Source: Hyphomicrobiales bacterium
Lineage (GTDB): Bacteria; Pseudomonadota; Alphaproteobacteria; Rhizobiales; Xanthobacteraceae
Assembly: GCA_009377695.1 (NCBI GenBank)
Contig: WHTP01000007.1
Coordinates: 1 to 64,000, forward strand
DNA: 64,000 nucleotides
Reading direction: 5' to 3'
This document shows positions 9,887 to 17,910 of this stretch, piece after piece. The position numbers were made by a program, and so were the translations under genes. Positions within the stretch are counted from its first letter, which is position 1; every line of letters begins with the position of its first letter. Under the pieces are notes generated by a model. The model was not told where the DNA came from and did not search any database. It worked only from the letters and a program-made list of their open reading frames with translations.

Positions 9887-9958
9887 CGTCCTTCGATTCC
9901 GAAGTTCGCAAACAGGGGTGCTGCAAGATGAACGCGAACTTCGGAATCGGGACACTAG
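9883..9958. repeat. CTAG-bounded hairpin element C (contains lspA start)
   Basis: Palindrome CTAGCGTCC...GGGACACTAG with inner stem GATTCCGAAGTTCGC pairing with GCGAACTTCGGAATC. The left arm carries the extra bases of the bulge. The lspA start codon lies in its loop and the right arm is translated. Confidence 0.9.
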
Positions 9959-10443
9959 CCCGCCTCGGACTGGCGACCGCGGCGACCACCGTCCTGCTCG
10001 ACCAGGCGCTCAAGCTCTGGCTCCTGTTCGTCTTCGATCTCGCGTCGCGCGGTGTCGTGCGCCTGACGCCGTTCCTCGATCTCGTTCTGATTTGGAACAA
10101 GGGAATCAGCTACGGCATGTTCCAGCAGAACGGCCCGTTCGGGCAGTGGGCGCTGCTCGCGCTGACCACCATCGCGGTGGCGCTGCTCCTGGTGTGGCTG
10201 ACCCGGGCCGAATCACGGCTGTTGGTGGTGTCGCTCGGCCTTATTATCGGCGGGGCGGCCGGCAACGCGATCGACCGCCTGGCCTACGGCGCCGTGGCCG
10301 ATTTTGTGCTGCTGCACCTGACGACCACAAGCTTCAGCTTCAAATGGTATGTCTTTAACCTAGCGGATGCCGCCATCGTTGCCGGAGTGGCCGGACTCTT
10401 GTATGATTCATTTGCTGGGCGCCGCGCCGCAAAACAGCCCTGA
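9928..10443 (+). CDS. lspA: Lipoprotein signal peptidase (signal peptidase II)
   Basis: A 171-residue inner-membrane aspartyl protease that cleaves the signal peptide of prolipoproteins after lipidation. Four membrane segments are visible, with the catalytic-aspartate regions GNAIDRL and FNLADAAI and the early conserved DQALK. Oddly, the ATG and the first eleven or so residues (MNANFGIGTLA) are encoded by the loop and right arm of a hairpin repeat; family homology begins only around LGLATAATTVLLDQ. No alternative ATG occurs between the repeat and DQALK, so the element seems to have replaced the ancestral start. Confidence 0.95.
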   Translation: MNANFGIGTLARLGLATAATTVLLDQALKLWLLFVFDLASRGVVRLTPFLDLVLIWNKGISYGMFQQNGPFGQWALLALTTIAVALLLVWLTRAESRLLVVSLGLIIGGAAGNAIDRLAYGAVADFVLLHLTTTSFSFKWYVFNLADAAIVAGVAGLLYDSFAGRRAAKQP

Positions 10444-10544
10444 TCCGCGGGATTACTCTGGGTCAGGCAGGGGGCGCCGGACGGGGAACCGCCTCAACGG
10501 GCACCCCCACATTCGCAAAATGCCGAGTCGAGGGGATCGACATC

Positions 10545-11267
10545 ATGCACGTTCGCTGGGTTAGGCAAATTGGCTTTGCCGGTGCATACACGCTGGCCGC
10601 GCTGGTGATCGGCGCGCCGGCGCAAGCTCAAGACGATGCCGTCGAGGGCAATTCGATCTGGAATCTCGAACAGCGGGTCTGGGGCGGTATCGTCCGCGGA
10701 CTTGGGCTGAAAGATCCGAATGCCCCGCAGATCGAATACCGCGAGCGGTCTCCGCTTGTGGTTCCTCCGAATCGCGATCTGCCGCCGCCGCAGGCACGGC
10801 CGAGGCCGCGCGATCCGGACTGGCCGAACGATCCCGACGTCGCCAGGGCCGCCAAGGCGAATGCGGTCAAACGCAAGACTGCAAGCAATGCCCAGACCGC
10901 GATCGAAGGCAGCGGGCGGGCGCTGACGCCGAGCGAGCTTGAGCCGGCCGGCACGGCACGCGGCCAGACGACTGCATCAACCTCATCCGACCGCTCCAAT
11001 GCGCCGACGTCCGGTGCGGAGGGGCGACCCGTTGCGCCGTCGGAGCTTGGCTATTTCGGCGGCTTGTTCTCCGGGCGCGCCTGGGGCTTCGGTGCCTATC
11101 AGGAAGAAACCGGGACGTTTACCAACGAGCCACCGCGGAGCCAGCTCACAGAGCCGCCGCCCGGCTACCAGACGCCGTCGCCGTCCCAGCCCTATGGCGT
11201 GACCAAGCGCATCGAGCGGTCGAAAGCCGAACCGTTCGACCCGGCCGGCCGCGGGTACGGCCGCTAG
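10545..11267 (+). CDS. Exported proline-rich hypothetical protein
   Basis: A 240-residue protein with an N-terminal signal peptide that probably ends at APAQAQ near residue 29. The mature part is Pro/Arg-rich and low in complexity, with two short similar stretches around GRALTPSELEPAG and GRPVAPSELGYFGG. It sits between lspA and the M16 peptidases, so a periplasmic or envelope role is plausible. No family is recognised. The stop codon TAG is the TAG of the CTAG that opens the next hairpin element, so the C-terminus may have been set by the insertion. Confidence 0.75.
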   Translation: MHVRWVRQIGFAGAYTLAALVIGAPAQAQDDAVEGNSIWNLEQRVWGGIVRGLGLKDPNAPQIEYRERSPLVVPPNRDLPPPQARPRPRDPDWPNDPDVARAAKANAVKRKTASNAQTAIEGSGRALTPSELEPAGTARGQTTASTSSDRSNAPTSGAEGRPVAPSELGYFGGLFSGRAWGFGAYQEETGTFTNEPPRSQLTEPPPGYQTPSPSQPYGVTKRIERSKAEPFDPAGRGYGR

Positions 11268-11341
11268 TGTGGCGATTCAGAAGTCCGCATCATTCTCGCG
11301 GCGAGTCCGATATGCGGACTTCTGAACCAAAGCCGCACTAG
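11264..11341. repeat. CTAG-bounded hairpin element D
   Basis: Palindrome with inner stem TTCAGAAGTCCGCAT pairing with ATGCGGACTTCTGAA. The right arm has the extra bases (CAAAG) between stems. It differs from element G at only a few positions, which points to recent copying. The first CTAG provides the stop codon of the upstream gene. Confidence 0.92.
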
Positions 11342-11395
11342 CAACTCCATGATTCTGGACGGTCGATTCCATGAAACCGCTCATATCCAACGGCC

Positions 11396-11498
11396 GTCAT
11401 TCCGGGGCCGGAGCGTAGCGAGGGAGCCCGGAATCCATAACCACGGACTGAGGTTATGCATTCCGGGCTCTCGGCCTTCGGCCTCGCCCCGGAATGAC
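11396..11498. repeat. Long intergenic palindromic repeat (GTCATTCCGGGGC type)
   Basis: Inverted repeat beginning GTCATTCCGGGGC and ending GCCCCGGAATGAC, with a second nested pair GCCCGGAAT...ATTCCGGGC. Repeats of this kind are common in Bradyrhizobiaceae intergenic DNA. A related unit lies at 60731-60865. Confidence 0.8.
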
Positions 11499-11530
11499 GC
11501 CCATAGGATTCGAATTTTGGAATTGCTGGA

Positions 11531-11608
11531 CTAGTGCCGCTTTTCGATTTGAAGTTCCTACGCGAGTTTGCTGCAACTGCTTTAGGAACTTCAAATCGGC
11601 GGCACTAG
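11531..11608. repeat. CTAG-bounded hairpin element E
   Basis: Palindrome CTAGTGCCGC...GCGGCACTAG with inner stem CGATTTGAAGTTCCTA pairing with TAGGAACTTCAAATCG. The left arm carries the extra bases (TTTT) between stems. The stem sequence differs from all other copies yet still pairs. Confidence 0.9.
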
Positions 11609-11715
11609 GAGCCCCAATTGGGCCGTATTCGGCAGGCTCTTGCACCGCAAACCCCGGATCGCCATGTCCTTTCCGGGTGAGCGACCAATCCAAGAGGCCT
11701 GCCTTGCGCCACGCG

Positions 11716-13080
11716 ATGAAGCGCGCCGTTGTTGCGCTCACCACCCTATCATTCTGCATGCTCGCTGGAGCGAGCGCCCACAGCACCAGCGGCTGGGGAC
11801 CTGACGTTTCCCATTTCACGCTTGGCAATGGGCTCGACGTGGTCGTAATCCCCGACCGCCGGACTCCCGTGATCACCCATATGGTCTGGTACAAGGTCGG
11901 CGCCGCGGACGAGACGCCCGGAAAATCCGGCCTGGCGCATTTCCTCGAACACCTGCTGTTCAAGGGCACGAAGAAGAATCCGCAGGGGCTGTTCTCGCAG
12001 ACGGTGGCCACCATCGGCGGCTCGGAGAACGCCTTCACCTCCTCCGACTATACCGGCTATTTCCAGCGCACGACCCGTGACCGGCTCAAGCTGATGATGG
12101 AGTTCGAGTCCGACCGCATGACCAATCTTGTGCTCACCGACGAGGTGGTGAAGCCGGAGCTGCAGGTCGTGCTCGAAGAGCGCAATTCGCGGGTCGAGAA
12201 CAACCCCAATGCGCGGCTGATGGAGCAGATGGAGGCCGCGCTCTACCTGAACCACCCTTATGGCCGTCCAGTGATCGGCTGGCGCCACGAGATCGAAAAG
12301 CTCACGCGCGACGATGCGCTCGCGTTCTATCGCCGCTTCTACACGCCCAACAATGCGATCCTCATCGTCGCCGGCGATGTGACGCCGGAGGAGGTGAAGC
12401 AGCTCGCCGAGGAAACCTACGGCAAGGTCCCGCGCGTCGCCGAGATCAAGCCGCGCCACCGCCCGCAGGAGCCGAAGCCGGAAGCCCCGCGCACCGTCAC
12501 GCTGTCCGATCCGCGCGTCATGCAGCCGAGCCTGAGCCGTTATTATCTCGCGGCGTCCTACACCTCCGGCCGCCCCGGCGAAGCCGAGGCGATCGACGTG
12601 CTCACGCACATCATGGGACGCGGCCCCAACAGCCGCCTCTATCAGAAGCTGGTCGTAGACCAGCGCATCGCGACCAGCGCTGGCGCGAGCTACTACGGCA
12701 CCGCGCTCGATATGACGCGTCTCGGCCTCTATGCGACGCCGAAGCCCGGCACCAGCCTGACGGACGTTGAAGCCGCAATGGATGCGGTGCTTGCCGAAAT
12801 CATCGAAAAAGGCGTGACGCAGGAAGAGCTCGATCGCTCCCGCAACCGGCTGATCGCCGACGCGGTCTACGCCCAGGACAGCCAGAGCTCGCTGGCGCGC
12901 TGGTACGGCGCGTCGCTGTCGACCGGGCTGACCGTCGAACAGATCAAGACCTGGCCCGATCGCCTGCGCGCGGTCACGGTCGATGACGTGAAGAAGGCCG
13001 CGCGCGAGGTGCTCGACAAGCGGCGTTCGGTGACGGGATATCTTGTCAAGCAGTCCGGATCGAGGGACGACCGCTCGTGA
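11716..13080 (+). CDS. M16 family zinc metallopeptidase (catalytic subunit)
   Basis: A 454-residue exported peptidase of the pitrilysin/processing-peptidase family. A signal peptide covers about residues 1-21. The zinc motif HXXEH is complete (HFLEH, residues 75-79), and the distal glutamate region ELQVVLEER follows. The frame is open upstream to 11494, but that stretch would translate a hairpin element; the ATG at 11716 starts a clean signal peptide. The downstream gene overlaps by four bases (GTGA) and encodes the non-catalytic partner, so the two likely form a periplasmic heterodimer. Confidence 0.93.
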   Translation: MKRAVVALTTLSFCMLAGASAHSTSGWGPDVSHFTLGNGLDVVVIPDRRTPVITHMVWYKVGAADETPGKSGLAHFLEHLLFKGTKKNPQGLFSQTVATIGGSENAFTSSDYTGYFQRTTRDRLKLMMEFESDRMTNLVLTDEVVKPELQVVLEERNSRVENNPNARLMEQMEAALYLNHPYGRPVIGWRHEIEKLTRDDALAFYRRFYTPNNAILIVAGDVTPEEVKQLAEETYGKVPRVAEIKPRHRPQEPKPEAPRTVTLSDPRVMQPSLSRYYLAASYTSGRPGEAEAIDVLTHIMGRGPNSRLYQKLVVDQRIATSAGASYYGTALDMTRLGLYATPKPGTSLTDVEAAMDAVLAEIIEKGVTQEELDRSRNRLIADAVYAQDSQSSLARWYGASLSTGLTVEQIKTWPDRLRAVTVDDVKKAAREVLDKRRSVTGYLVKQSGSRDDRS

Positions 13081-14447
13081 TCAATCAGCAATCCATCCGC
13101 CGCCTCGCCCATCCGGTCGTCGCACAGCTGGGCATGATGTCGCTGATCGTCGCGGCGCTGGTCGCGTTCAGCATTCCCGCCCGCGCCGCCAAGATCGAGC
13201 GCGTCGTCAGCCCGACCGGCATCGAGTTCTGGTTCGTGCGCGACGCCACCGTGCCGCTGGTCGCGATCGAATTCGATTTTCGCGGCGGCGCCGTGCAGGA
13301 CCCCGGCGACAAGATGGGCCTCGCGGAGATGACGGTGTCGACCCTCGACGAGGGCGCCGGGGATCTCGACAGCACCGCCTTCCATGGGCGGATGGAAAGC
13401 AAGGCGATCGAATTGCGGGTTCGCGCCGACCGCGAGCACGTGCGCGGTACGCTGCGGACGCTGAAGGAGAACCAGGACGAAGCTTTCGACCTGCTCCGCC
13501 TGGCGTTGAACGAGCCGCGCTTCGATACCCCCGCGGTCGAGCGCATCCGCGCGCAAACCGTGGCGTCGTTGCAGCGGAAGAGCACCGATCCCAACTCGAT
13601 TGCCAACCGCAACTGGTGGGCGAGCGCGTTCCCCAACCATCCGTATGGGCGTCCGGTGAGCGGCATCCTGGAATCGGTCGCACGCATCACGCCGGACGAC
13701 ATGCGCGACTATGCGCGCCGCGTCCTCGCCCGCGACAATCTCAAGATCGGCGTGGTCGGCGACGTCGACGCCGAGACCGCCGGCAAGCTCATCGACCGGA
13801 CGTTCGGCAAATTGCCGGCCAAGGCGCAGCTCAAGCCGGTTCCCGAAGCCAAGATGCAGGGGCTCGGCGGCCGCACCGTCGTTGACCTGAACGTCCCGCA
13901 GGCGGTGGTGAATTTCGGCGGCCGCGGCATCGCCCGCAACGACCCCGACTTCATGACGGCCTATATCATCAATCACATCCTCGGCGGCGGATCGTTCTCG
14001 TCGCGCCTCTATCGCGAGGTGCGCGAGGTGCGCGGCCTCGCCTACGGTGTCCACACCAGTCTGATGTGGTTCGAGAAGGCCGCGGTGCTGATTGGCGGTA
14101 CCGCCACGCGGGCGGATGGGACGGCGGAGACGATCGACGTGGTGGAAACCGAGTTCCGCCGGATGGCGGCCGACGGCCCGACCGAGGAGGAACTCGCCAA
14201 GGCGAAGACCTATCTCAAGGGCTCGTTCGCGCTCAATCTCGATACCTCCACCAAGATCGCCTCGCAGCTCGTGCAGATGCAGATCGACAATCTCGGCATC
14301 GACTATATCGAGCGACGCTCTGCGATGATCGATGCCGTGACGCTGGCGGACACCCATCGGGTCGCGAAGCGGCTGCTGGACGGTGGCCTGCTCGTCACCA
14401 TCGTGGGGCGGCCCAAGGGCGTGACGGCGCGGCCGCCCGGCGGCTAA
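13077..14447 (+). CDS. M16 family peptidase-like protein, zinc-less partner subunit
   Basis: A 456-residue M16 protein with a signal peptide (about residues 1-38). Where the catalytic HXXEH should be, the sequence reads LAEMTVSTLDEGAG, so zinc ligands are absent. The C-terminal R/Y region (GGGSFSSRLYREVREVRGLAYG) that binds substrate is kept. This is the usual division of labour in paired bacterial M16 genes. The GTG start overlaps the stop of the catalytic gene, indicating translational coupling. Confidence 0.92.
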   Translation: MINQQSIRRLAHPVVAQLGMMSLIVAALVAFSIPARAAKIERVVSPTGIEFWFVRDATVPLVAIEFDFRGGAVQDPGDKMGLAEMTVSTLDEGAGDLDSTAFHGRMESKAIELRVRADREHVRGTLRTLKENQDEAFDLLRLALNEPRFDTPAVERIRAQTVASLQRKSTDPNSIANRNWWASAFPNHPYGRPVSGILESVARITPDDMRDYARRVLARDNLKIGVVGDVDAETAGKLIDRTFGKLPAKAQLKPVPEAKMQGLGGRTVVDLNVPQAVVNFGGRGIARNDPDFMTAYIINHILGGGSFSSRLYREVREVRGLAYGVHTSLMWFEKAAVLIGGTATRADGTAETIDVVETEFRRMAADGPTEEELAKAKTYLKGSFALNLDTSTKIASQLVQMQIDNLGIDYIERRSAMIDAVTLADTHRVAKRLLDGGLLVTIVGRPKGVTARPPGG

Positions 14448-14500
14448 CCTAAGTCTCCGGTGATTTGCCACACAAGGTTTCCACGAGCTCGGTGCGCTCC

Positions 14501-14598
14501 CTCCCCCTGCAAGGAGGAGGGTTGGCGTGGGGGTCTATTCGTCGTGCAGATGATCCCCACCCGATCGCAGTCGCGCAGCGACTGCAATCGACCTCCCC
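14501..14598. repeat. C-rich palindromic repeat, left part (split by IS)
   Basis: Inverted-repeat element of the CCTCCCCC/GGGGGAGG type. Its right part continues after the insertion sequence at 15802-15835 (GGAGGTACAACTCGCGGC). Removing the IS and one target copy restores a CCTCCCCCC/GGGGGAGG hairpin. Relatives lie at 25838, 51280, 57680 and 62439. Confidence 0.75.
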
Positions 14599-14608
14599 CC
14601 TTTCAGGG

Positions 14609-15791
14609 CAGGGCTATCGCATTTGGGCCAGCATACTGAGCAGGAAAGCGTCGTGCCAGCCAGCGCGCTTGATTTTGCGACGGATGGAAGCCTTGTCGGG
14701 ATGCGTGCGAAGCATATTGAGGGCAAGCTTGCGCAGGATGGCGAGATTTTCCGGCCCGTGGTCTTTGCGATTGCGCGCACGATCCTCGTTGAAGACGACA
14801 TCGAGCACCCAATGCAATTGGTTCTCGATGCTCCAGTGGGTGCGTGTGATCGTGATAAGGCGCGCGGGCGACCAGGCCTTGGAGAGCAGGAAGTACCGAA
14901 CGATAGGCTTCTGGTCGCTGCCCGCGACGCGGCGCTGCAATTCCAGGCGGCCGACGGCAGCAATACCGGGGAAGTCGTGCTTGCGAGCAAGCGCGGCGGC
15001 CCGCACCACCACGGCATGGCGGTACTCGTCGCGACCATGGACGGCAGTGAGCGCCTGCTCGGCTTGCTTGCTCTTGGCCGCAGGCTCCAAGAGAGCTTGC
15101 GCATCGGCAAACAGGGCCGACTGGTTCTCCTTGAGAGCAAGGACATACGCCGCGCCGCGATCGAGAATGCATTGCGCCATCTTGGCGTGGCAATGCAGCG
15201 CATCGGCGGTAATGATGCAGCCTTCGAGCGAGAGCAGTTCGAGCACTTCCAAGGCGGCGGCAACTTCGTTGCGGTTGGGCGCCAAACGTTGCGCAATGGC
15301 AAGCCGGGCCTCGGCCGCCCAGACATTGACCAACTGCAGGGGCGTGCTGCGCCGGCCGCTTTCGAATGCGCCACGCAGCGCCTTGCCATCCACCGCAATG
15401 ACGCCGCGCAATTGCTCGGCAAAGTCGCCCATGAACCGACGGAACGCGGCTTCGAAGCCCTGCGGATCGAGCAGCCGGAATACCCGGCTGAAGGTATCGT
15501 GCCTCGGAATGCCGTGCTCCAGCCGCAGGAACCGCCGCAACAGCCCTTCCTTGGCGTGGCCAAAATCCTCCATGTCGGCGCAACTCTCCGCCCCACACAG
15601 AAGCGCCGCCAAGGCGACGACCAATACCTCCAACAAATCGTGCCGCGCATTGGCCGCGCGCGGGTCTTGCAAGCCTCGAAAAGCGTTCTTGAATTTCCCC
15701 ATGAGGCACCCCTCCAAATCGAGAGTCGTCCTCAGAATCCATCTCACGCACGAGCGCAATACCCTGCTCAAATCCATATGCGATTCCCCTG
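14609..15791 (-). mobile_element. ISAs1-family insertion sequence, complete
   Basis: A 1183-bp element. The left end CAGGGCTATCGCATTTGG and the inverted right end CAGGGGAATCGCATATGG match at 15 of 18 positions. It is flanked by a perfect 10-bp direct repeat, CCTTTCAGGG (14599-14608 and 15792-15801), which is the target duplication. It carries a single transposase gene with all catalytic regions. The intact ends, clean duplication and open transposase suggest a recent insertion. The target is the loop/stem of a palindromic repeat. Confidence 0.93.
14614..15702 (-). CDS. ISAs1 family DDE transposase
   Basis: A 362-residue transposase. Family marks are the N-terminal RGLQDPRAANARHDLLEVL, the first catalytic Asp in VDGKALRG, the second in TADALHCH, the ALKENQ stretch, and the catalytic Glu region HWVLDVVFNEDRARNRKD. 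The start at 15702 has GGAGGGG seven bases upstream; an in-frame ATG at 15777 would add 25 residues that overlap the IS end. No frameshift is seen, so the element could be active. Confidence 0.93.
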   Translation of the reverse strand: MGKFKNAFRGLQDPRAANARHDLLEVLVVALAALLCGAESCADMEDFGHAKEGLLRRFLRLEHGIPRHDTFSRVFRLLDPQGFEAAFRRFMGDFAEQLRGVIAVDGKALRGAFESGRRSTPLQLVNVWAAEARLAIAQRLAPNRNEVAAALEVLELLSLEGCIITADALHCHAKMAQCILDRGAAYVLALKENQSALFADAQALLEPAAKSKQAEQALTAVHGRDEYRHAVVVRAAALARKHDFPGIAAVGRLELQRRVAGSDQKPIVRYFLLSKAWSPARLITITRTHWSIENQLHWVLDVVFNEDRARNRKDHGPENLAILRKLALNMLRTHPDKASIRRKIKRAGWHDAFLLSMLAQMR

Positions 15792-15801
15792 CCTTTCAGG
15801 G

Positions 15802-15835
15802 GGAGGTACAACTCGCGGCACGGACCACGCTCAAT
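15802..15835. repeat. C-rich palindromic repeat, right part (split by IS)
   Basis: Continuation of the repeat that begins at 14501, displaced by the ISAs1-type insertion. It contains ACTCGCGGCACG, also found inverted in the hairpin at 51280-51338. Confidence 0.65.
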
Positions 15836-15944
15836 CGCCGGGCTGCACCTAAATTGCCGGGCTCACGGTTACCGTCTAAATTGTCCGCTTTCGCGGAACG
15901 CTGCACCTCAATAGATTGTTGGATGCGAACGAGGTGAAACGCTC

Positions 15945-17249
15945 ATGCCATTCCGCCAATCGATCGACAGCGCGCGCAAAGAGAGCATCGGAGCCCACGG
16001 CGTCGAGGCCGTCGCATTGAACGATGCGCTGACGCGCAGCGCGGGGGCACTCGACTGGATCAGGGCGCGGCACGCGGACGGCGCGTTGCCGCTGCTGCGG
16101 CTGCCTGCGAAACATGACGACATTCATGACATCCGCACGACGGCGGCACGTCTCGCGAGCGACGCCACCGACATCGTCATCCTCGGCGTTGGCGGATCGA
16201 GCCTCGGCGGGCAGACGTTGGCCCAGCTTGCAGATTATGCGGTCGAGGGCGTCGGTGCGTTCCGACACGGCCCGCGTCTGCATTTCATGGACAACCTGGA
16301 CCCCGAAACTTACGTGACGCTGCTCGCTCAGCTACCGCTTATGACCACGCGCTTTGTGGCGATCTCGAAATCCGGCGGCACCGGCGAAACTCTGATGCAG
16401 ATCACCGCAGCGATGGCGACGGTAAAGGCGGCCGGTCTCGCGGTGAAGATTCCCGATCTCTTTCTGGGGCTCACCGAGCCGGCGAAGGGCGACAAGCGCA
16501 GTGGACTGCGCGTGCTGTGCGACGAGTACGACATCGCGATGCTGGAGCACGACCCCGGTGTTGGTGGGAGATTCTCGGTGTTGACCAATGTCGGCCTCCT
16601 TCCGGCGGCGGCCGCCGGGCTCGACATCGATGCGATCCGTGGCGGCGCTGCCGAGGCGCTCAAGCCGGTGCTCGAAAAGCGGACACCGGCCGAGGTCCCT
16701 GCCGCGGTCGGCGCCGCGCTGTCGGTCGCGGTTGGAAAGCCAATCGCAGTCATGATGGCCTACGCCGACCGGCTTGAGCGCTTCACCCGCTGGTACGTGC
16801 AGCTCTGGGCCGAGAGCCTCGGCAAGAACGGCAAGGGCACGACGCCGATCGCCGCGCGCGGGCCTGTTGATCAGCACAGTCAGCTCCAGCTCTTTATTGC
16901 CGGACCACGCGATAAACTCTTCACAATCATCACGACAGGCACCGCCGGCCGCGGCCCGCGCATCGAGCCCGACCTCGCAAGGCTTGCGGGCGAGCCCGAC
17001 TTCGCCGGCAAGACCATGGGCGACCTCGTGGCGGCGCAGGGCCGCGCCACCGCCGAGACGCTGGCGAAGAACGGCTGCCCGGTCCGCACCATTCATATTG
17101 AGCAACTCGACGAGACAAGCCTCGGCGCGCTGCTGATGCATTTCATGCTGGAGACGATCATCGCCGCGCATCTCCTCGGCGTCGATCCGTTCGATCAGCC
17201 GGCGGTCGAGGAAGGCAAGATCCTGGCGAAGCAGTACTTGAAGGGCTGA
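15945..17249 (+). CDS. pgi: Glucose-6-phosphate isomerase
   Basis: A 434-residue SIS-fold sugar isomerase that interconverts glucose-6-phosphate and fructose-6-phosphate. It shows LGVGGSSLGGQ, the phosphate-binding ISKSGGTGETL, VGGRFSVLTNVGLLPAA, and the catalytic region VDQHSQLQLFIAGPRDK. It is shorter than the E. coli enzyme (549) and matches the compact form common in Hyphomicrobiales. The preceding IS ends about 150 bases upstream and could have altered its promoter. Confidence 0.92.
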   Translation: MPFRQSIDSARKESIGAHGVEAVALNDALTRSAGALDWIRARHADGALPLLRLPAKHDDIHDIRTTAARLASDATDIVILGVGGSSLGGQTLAQLADYAVEGVGAFRHGPRLHFMDNLDPETYVTLLAQLPLMTTRFVAISKSGGTGETLMQITAAMATVKAAGLAVKIPDLFLGLTEPAKGDKRSGLRVLCDEYDIAMLEHDPGVGGRFSVLTNVGLLPAAAAGLDIDAIRGGAAEALKPVLEKRTPAEVPAAVGAALSVAVGKPIAVMMAYADRLERFTRWYVQLWAESLGKNGKGTTPIAARGPVDQHSQLQLFIAGPRDKLFTIITTGTAGRGPRIEPDLARLAGEPDFAGKTMGDLVAAQGRATAETLAKNGCPVRTIHIEQLDETSLGALLMHFMLETIIAAHLLGVDPFDQPAVEEGKILAKQYLKG

Positions 17250-17266
17250 TCTGCTATTACCAGCGG

Positions 17267-17686
17267 ATGATCCGGATCACCGATTCCATTGCCATCGACG
17301 AGAGCGAGCTGGATGAAGACTTCGTTCGCTCGTCCGGACCGGGCGGTCAGAACGTCAACAAGCTCTCGACTGCCGTGCAGCTGCGCTTCGACGTGCGGCA
17401 CTCGCCGTCGCTGCCGAACGATGTCGCGCTGCGGCTGATGCGGCTCGCCGGCAGCCGGCTCACCAAGGAGGGCGTGCTCGTCATCACAGCGCAGCGCCAC
17501 CGTACCCAAGAGCGCAACCGGCAGGACGCGCGCGACCGGCTGGTCGAGATGATCCGACAGGCCGCGGTGGTCCCCGCCAAGCGCCGGCCGACCAAGCCGT
17601 CGAAGGCGGCCAAGGCGAAGCGCCTGGAAGGCAAGAAGCAGCGCGCCAAGATCAAAAATATGCGCGGACGGGTGTCGTTCGACTAA
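17267..17686 (+). CDS. arfB: Alternative ribosome-rescue factor, peptidyl-tRNA hydrolase ArfB
   Basis: A 139-residue protein that frees ribosomes stalled on truncated mRNA by hydrolysing peptidyl-tRNA. The catalytic GGQ sits in SSGPGGQNVNK (about residues 24-34). The C-terminal tail is strongly basic (KPSKAAKAKRLEGKKQRAKIKN), as needed to enter the empty mRNA channel. It lies 17 bases downstream of pgi on the same strand. Confidence 0.94.
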   Translation: MIRITDSIAIDESELDEDFVRSSGPGGQNVNKLSTAVQLRFDVRHSPSLPNDVALRLMRLAGSRLTKEGVLVITAQRHRTQERNRQDARDRLVEMIRQAAVVPAKRRPTKPSKAAKAKRLEGKKQRAKIKNMRGRVSFD

Positions 17687-17910
17687 ATCGCGCGATCAGT
17701 GCCGCCGGCGCGACGCGTCAAAAACCTTCAGCTTCTTTTAGCAACAATTTCGCCAATTCTGACGAAGAGGCGGCCGCCCTTCTTAAGCCGGCATCAAAGG
17801 CCCGCGTCGCAGATTGCATCAACCAAGCCATTTCCCCACCTGCACAGTCAACTTGGAGCCGGCCGCCTTCTCGACCCGGCGCATCGCAACCCACAAGGAA
17901 GGATGCTGCC

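Noticed and set aside
11494..11715. Upstream extension of the first M16 peptidase to an earlier ATG
   Set aside because: It would translate the palindromic repeats and place the signal peptide internally.
12867..14471. 534-residue open frame on the minus strand opposite the M16 peptidases
   Set aside because: Complementary-strand artefact; the plus-strand genes carry signal peptides and family motifs.
14623..15852. 409-residue plus-strand frame across the insertion sequence
   Set aside because: The minus-strand transposase has all family motifs and a good ribosome site; this frame reads Gln/Arg-rich shadow sequence.
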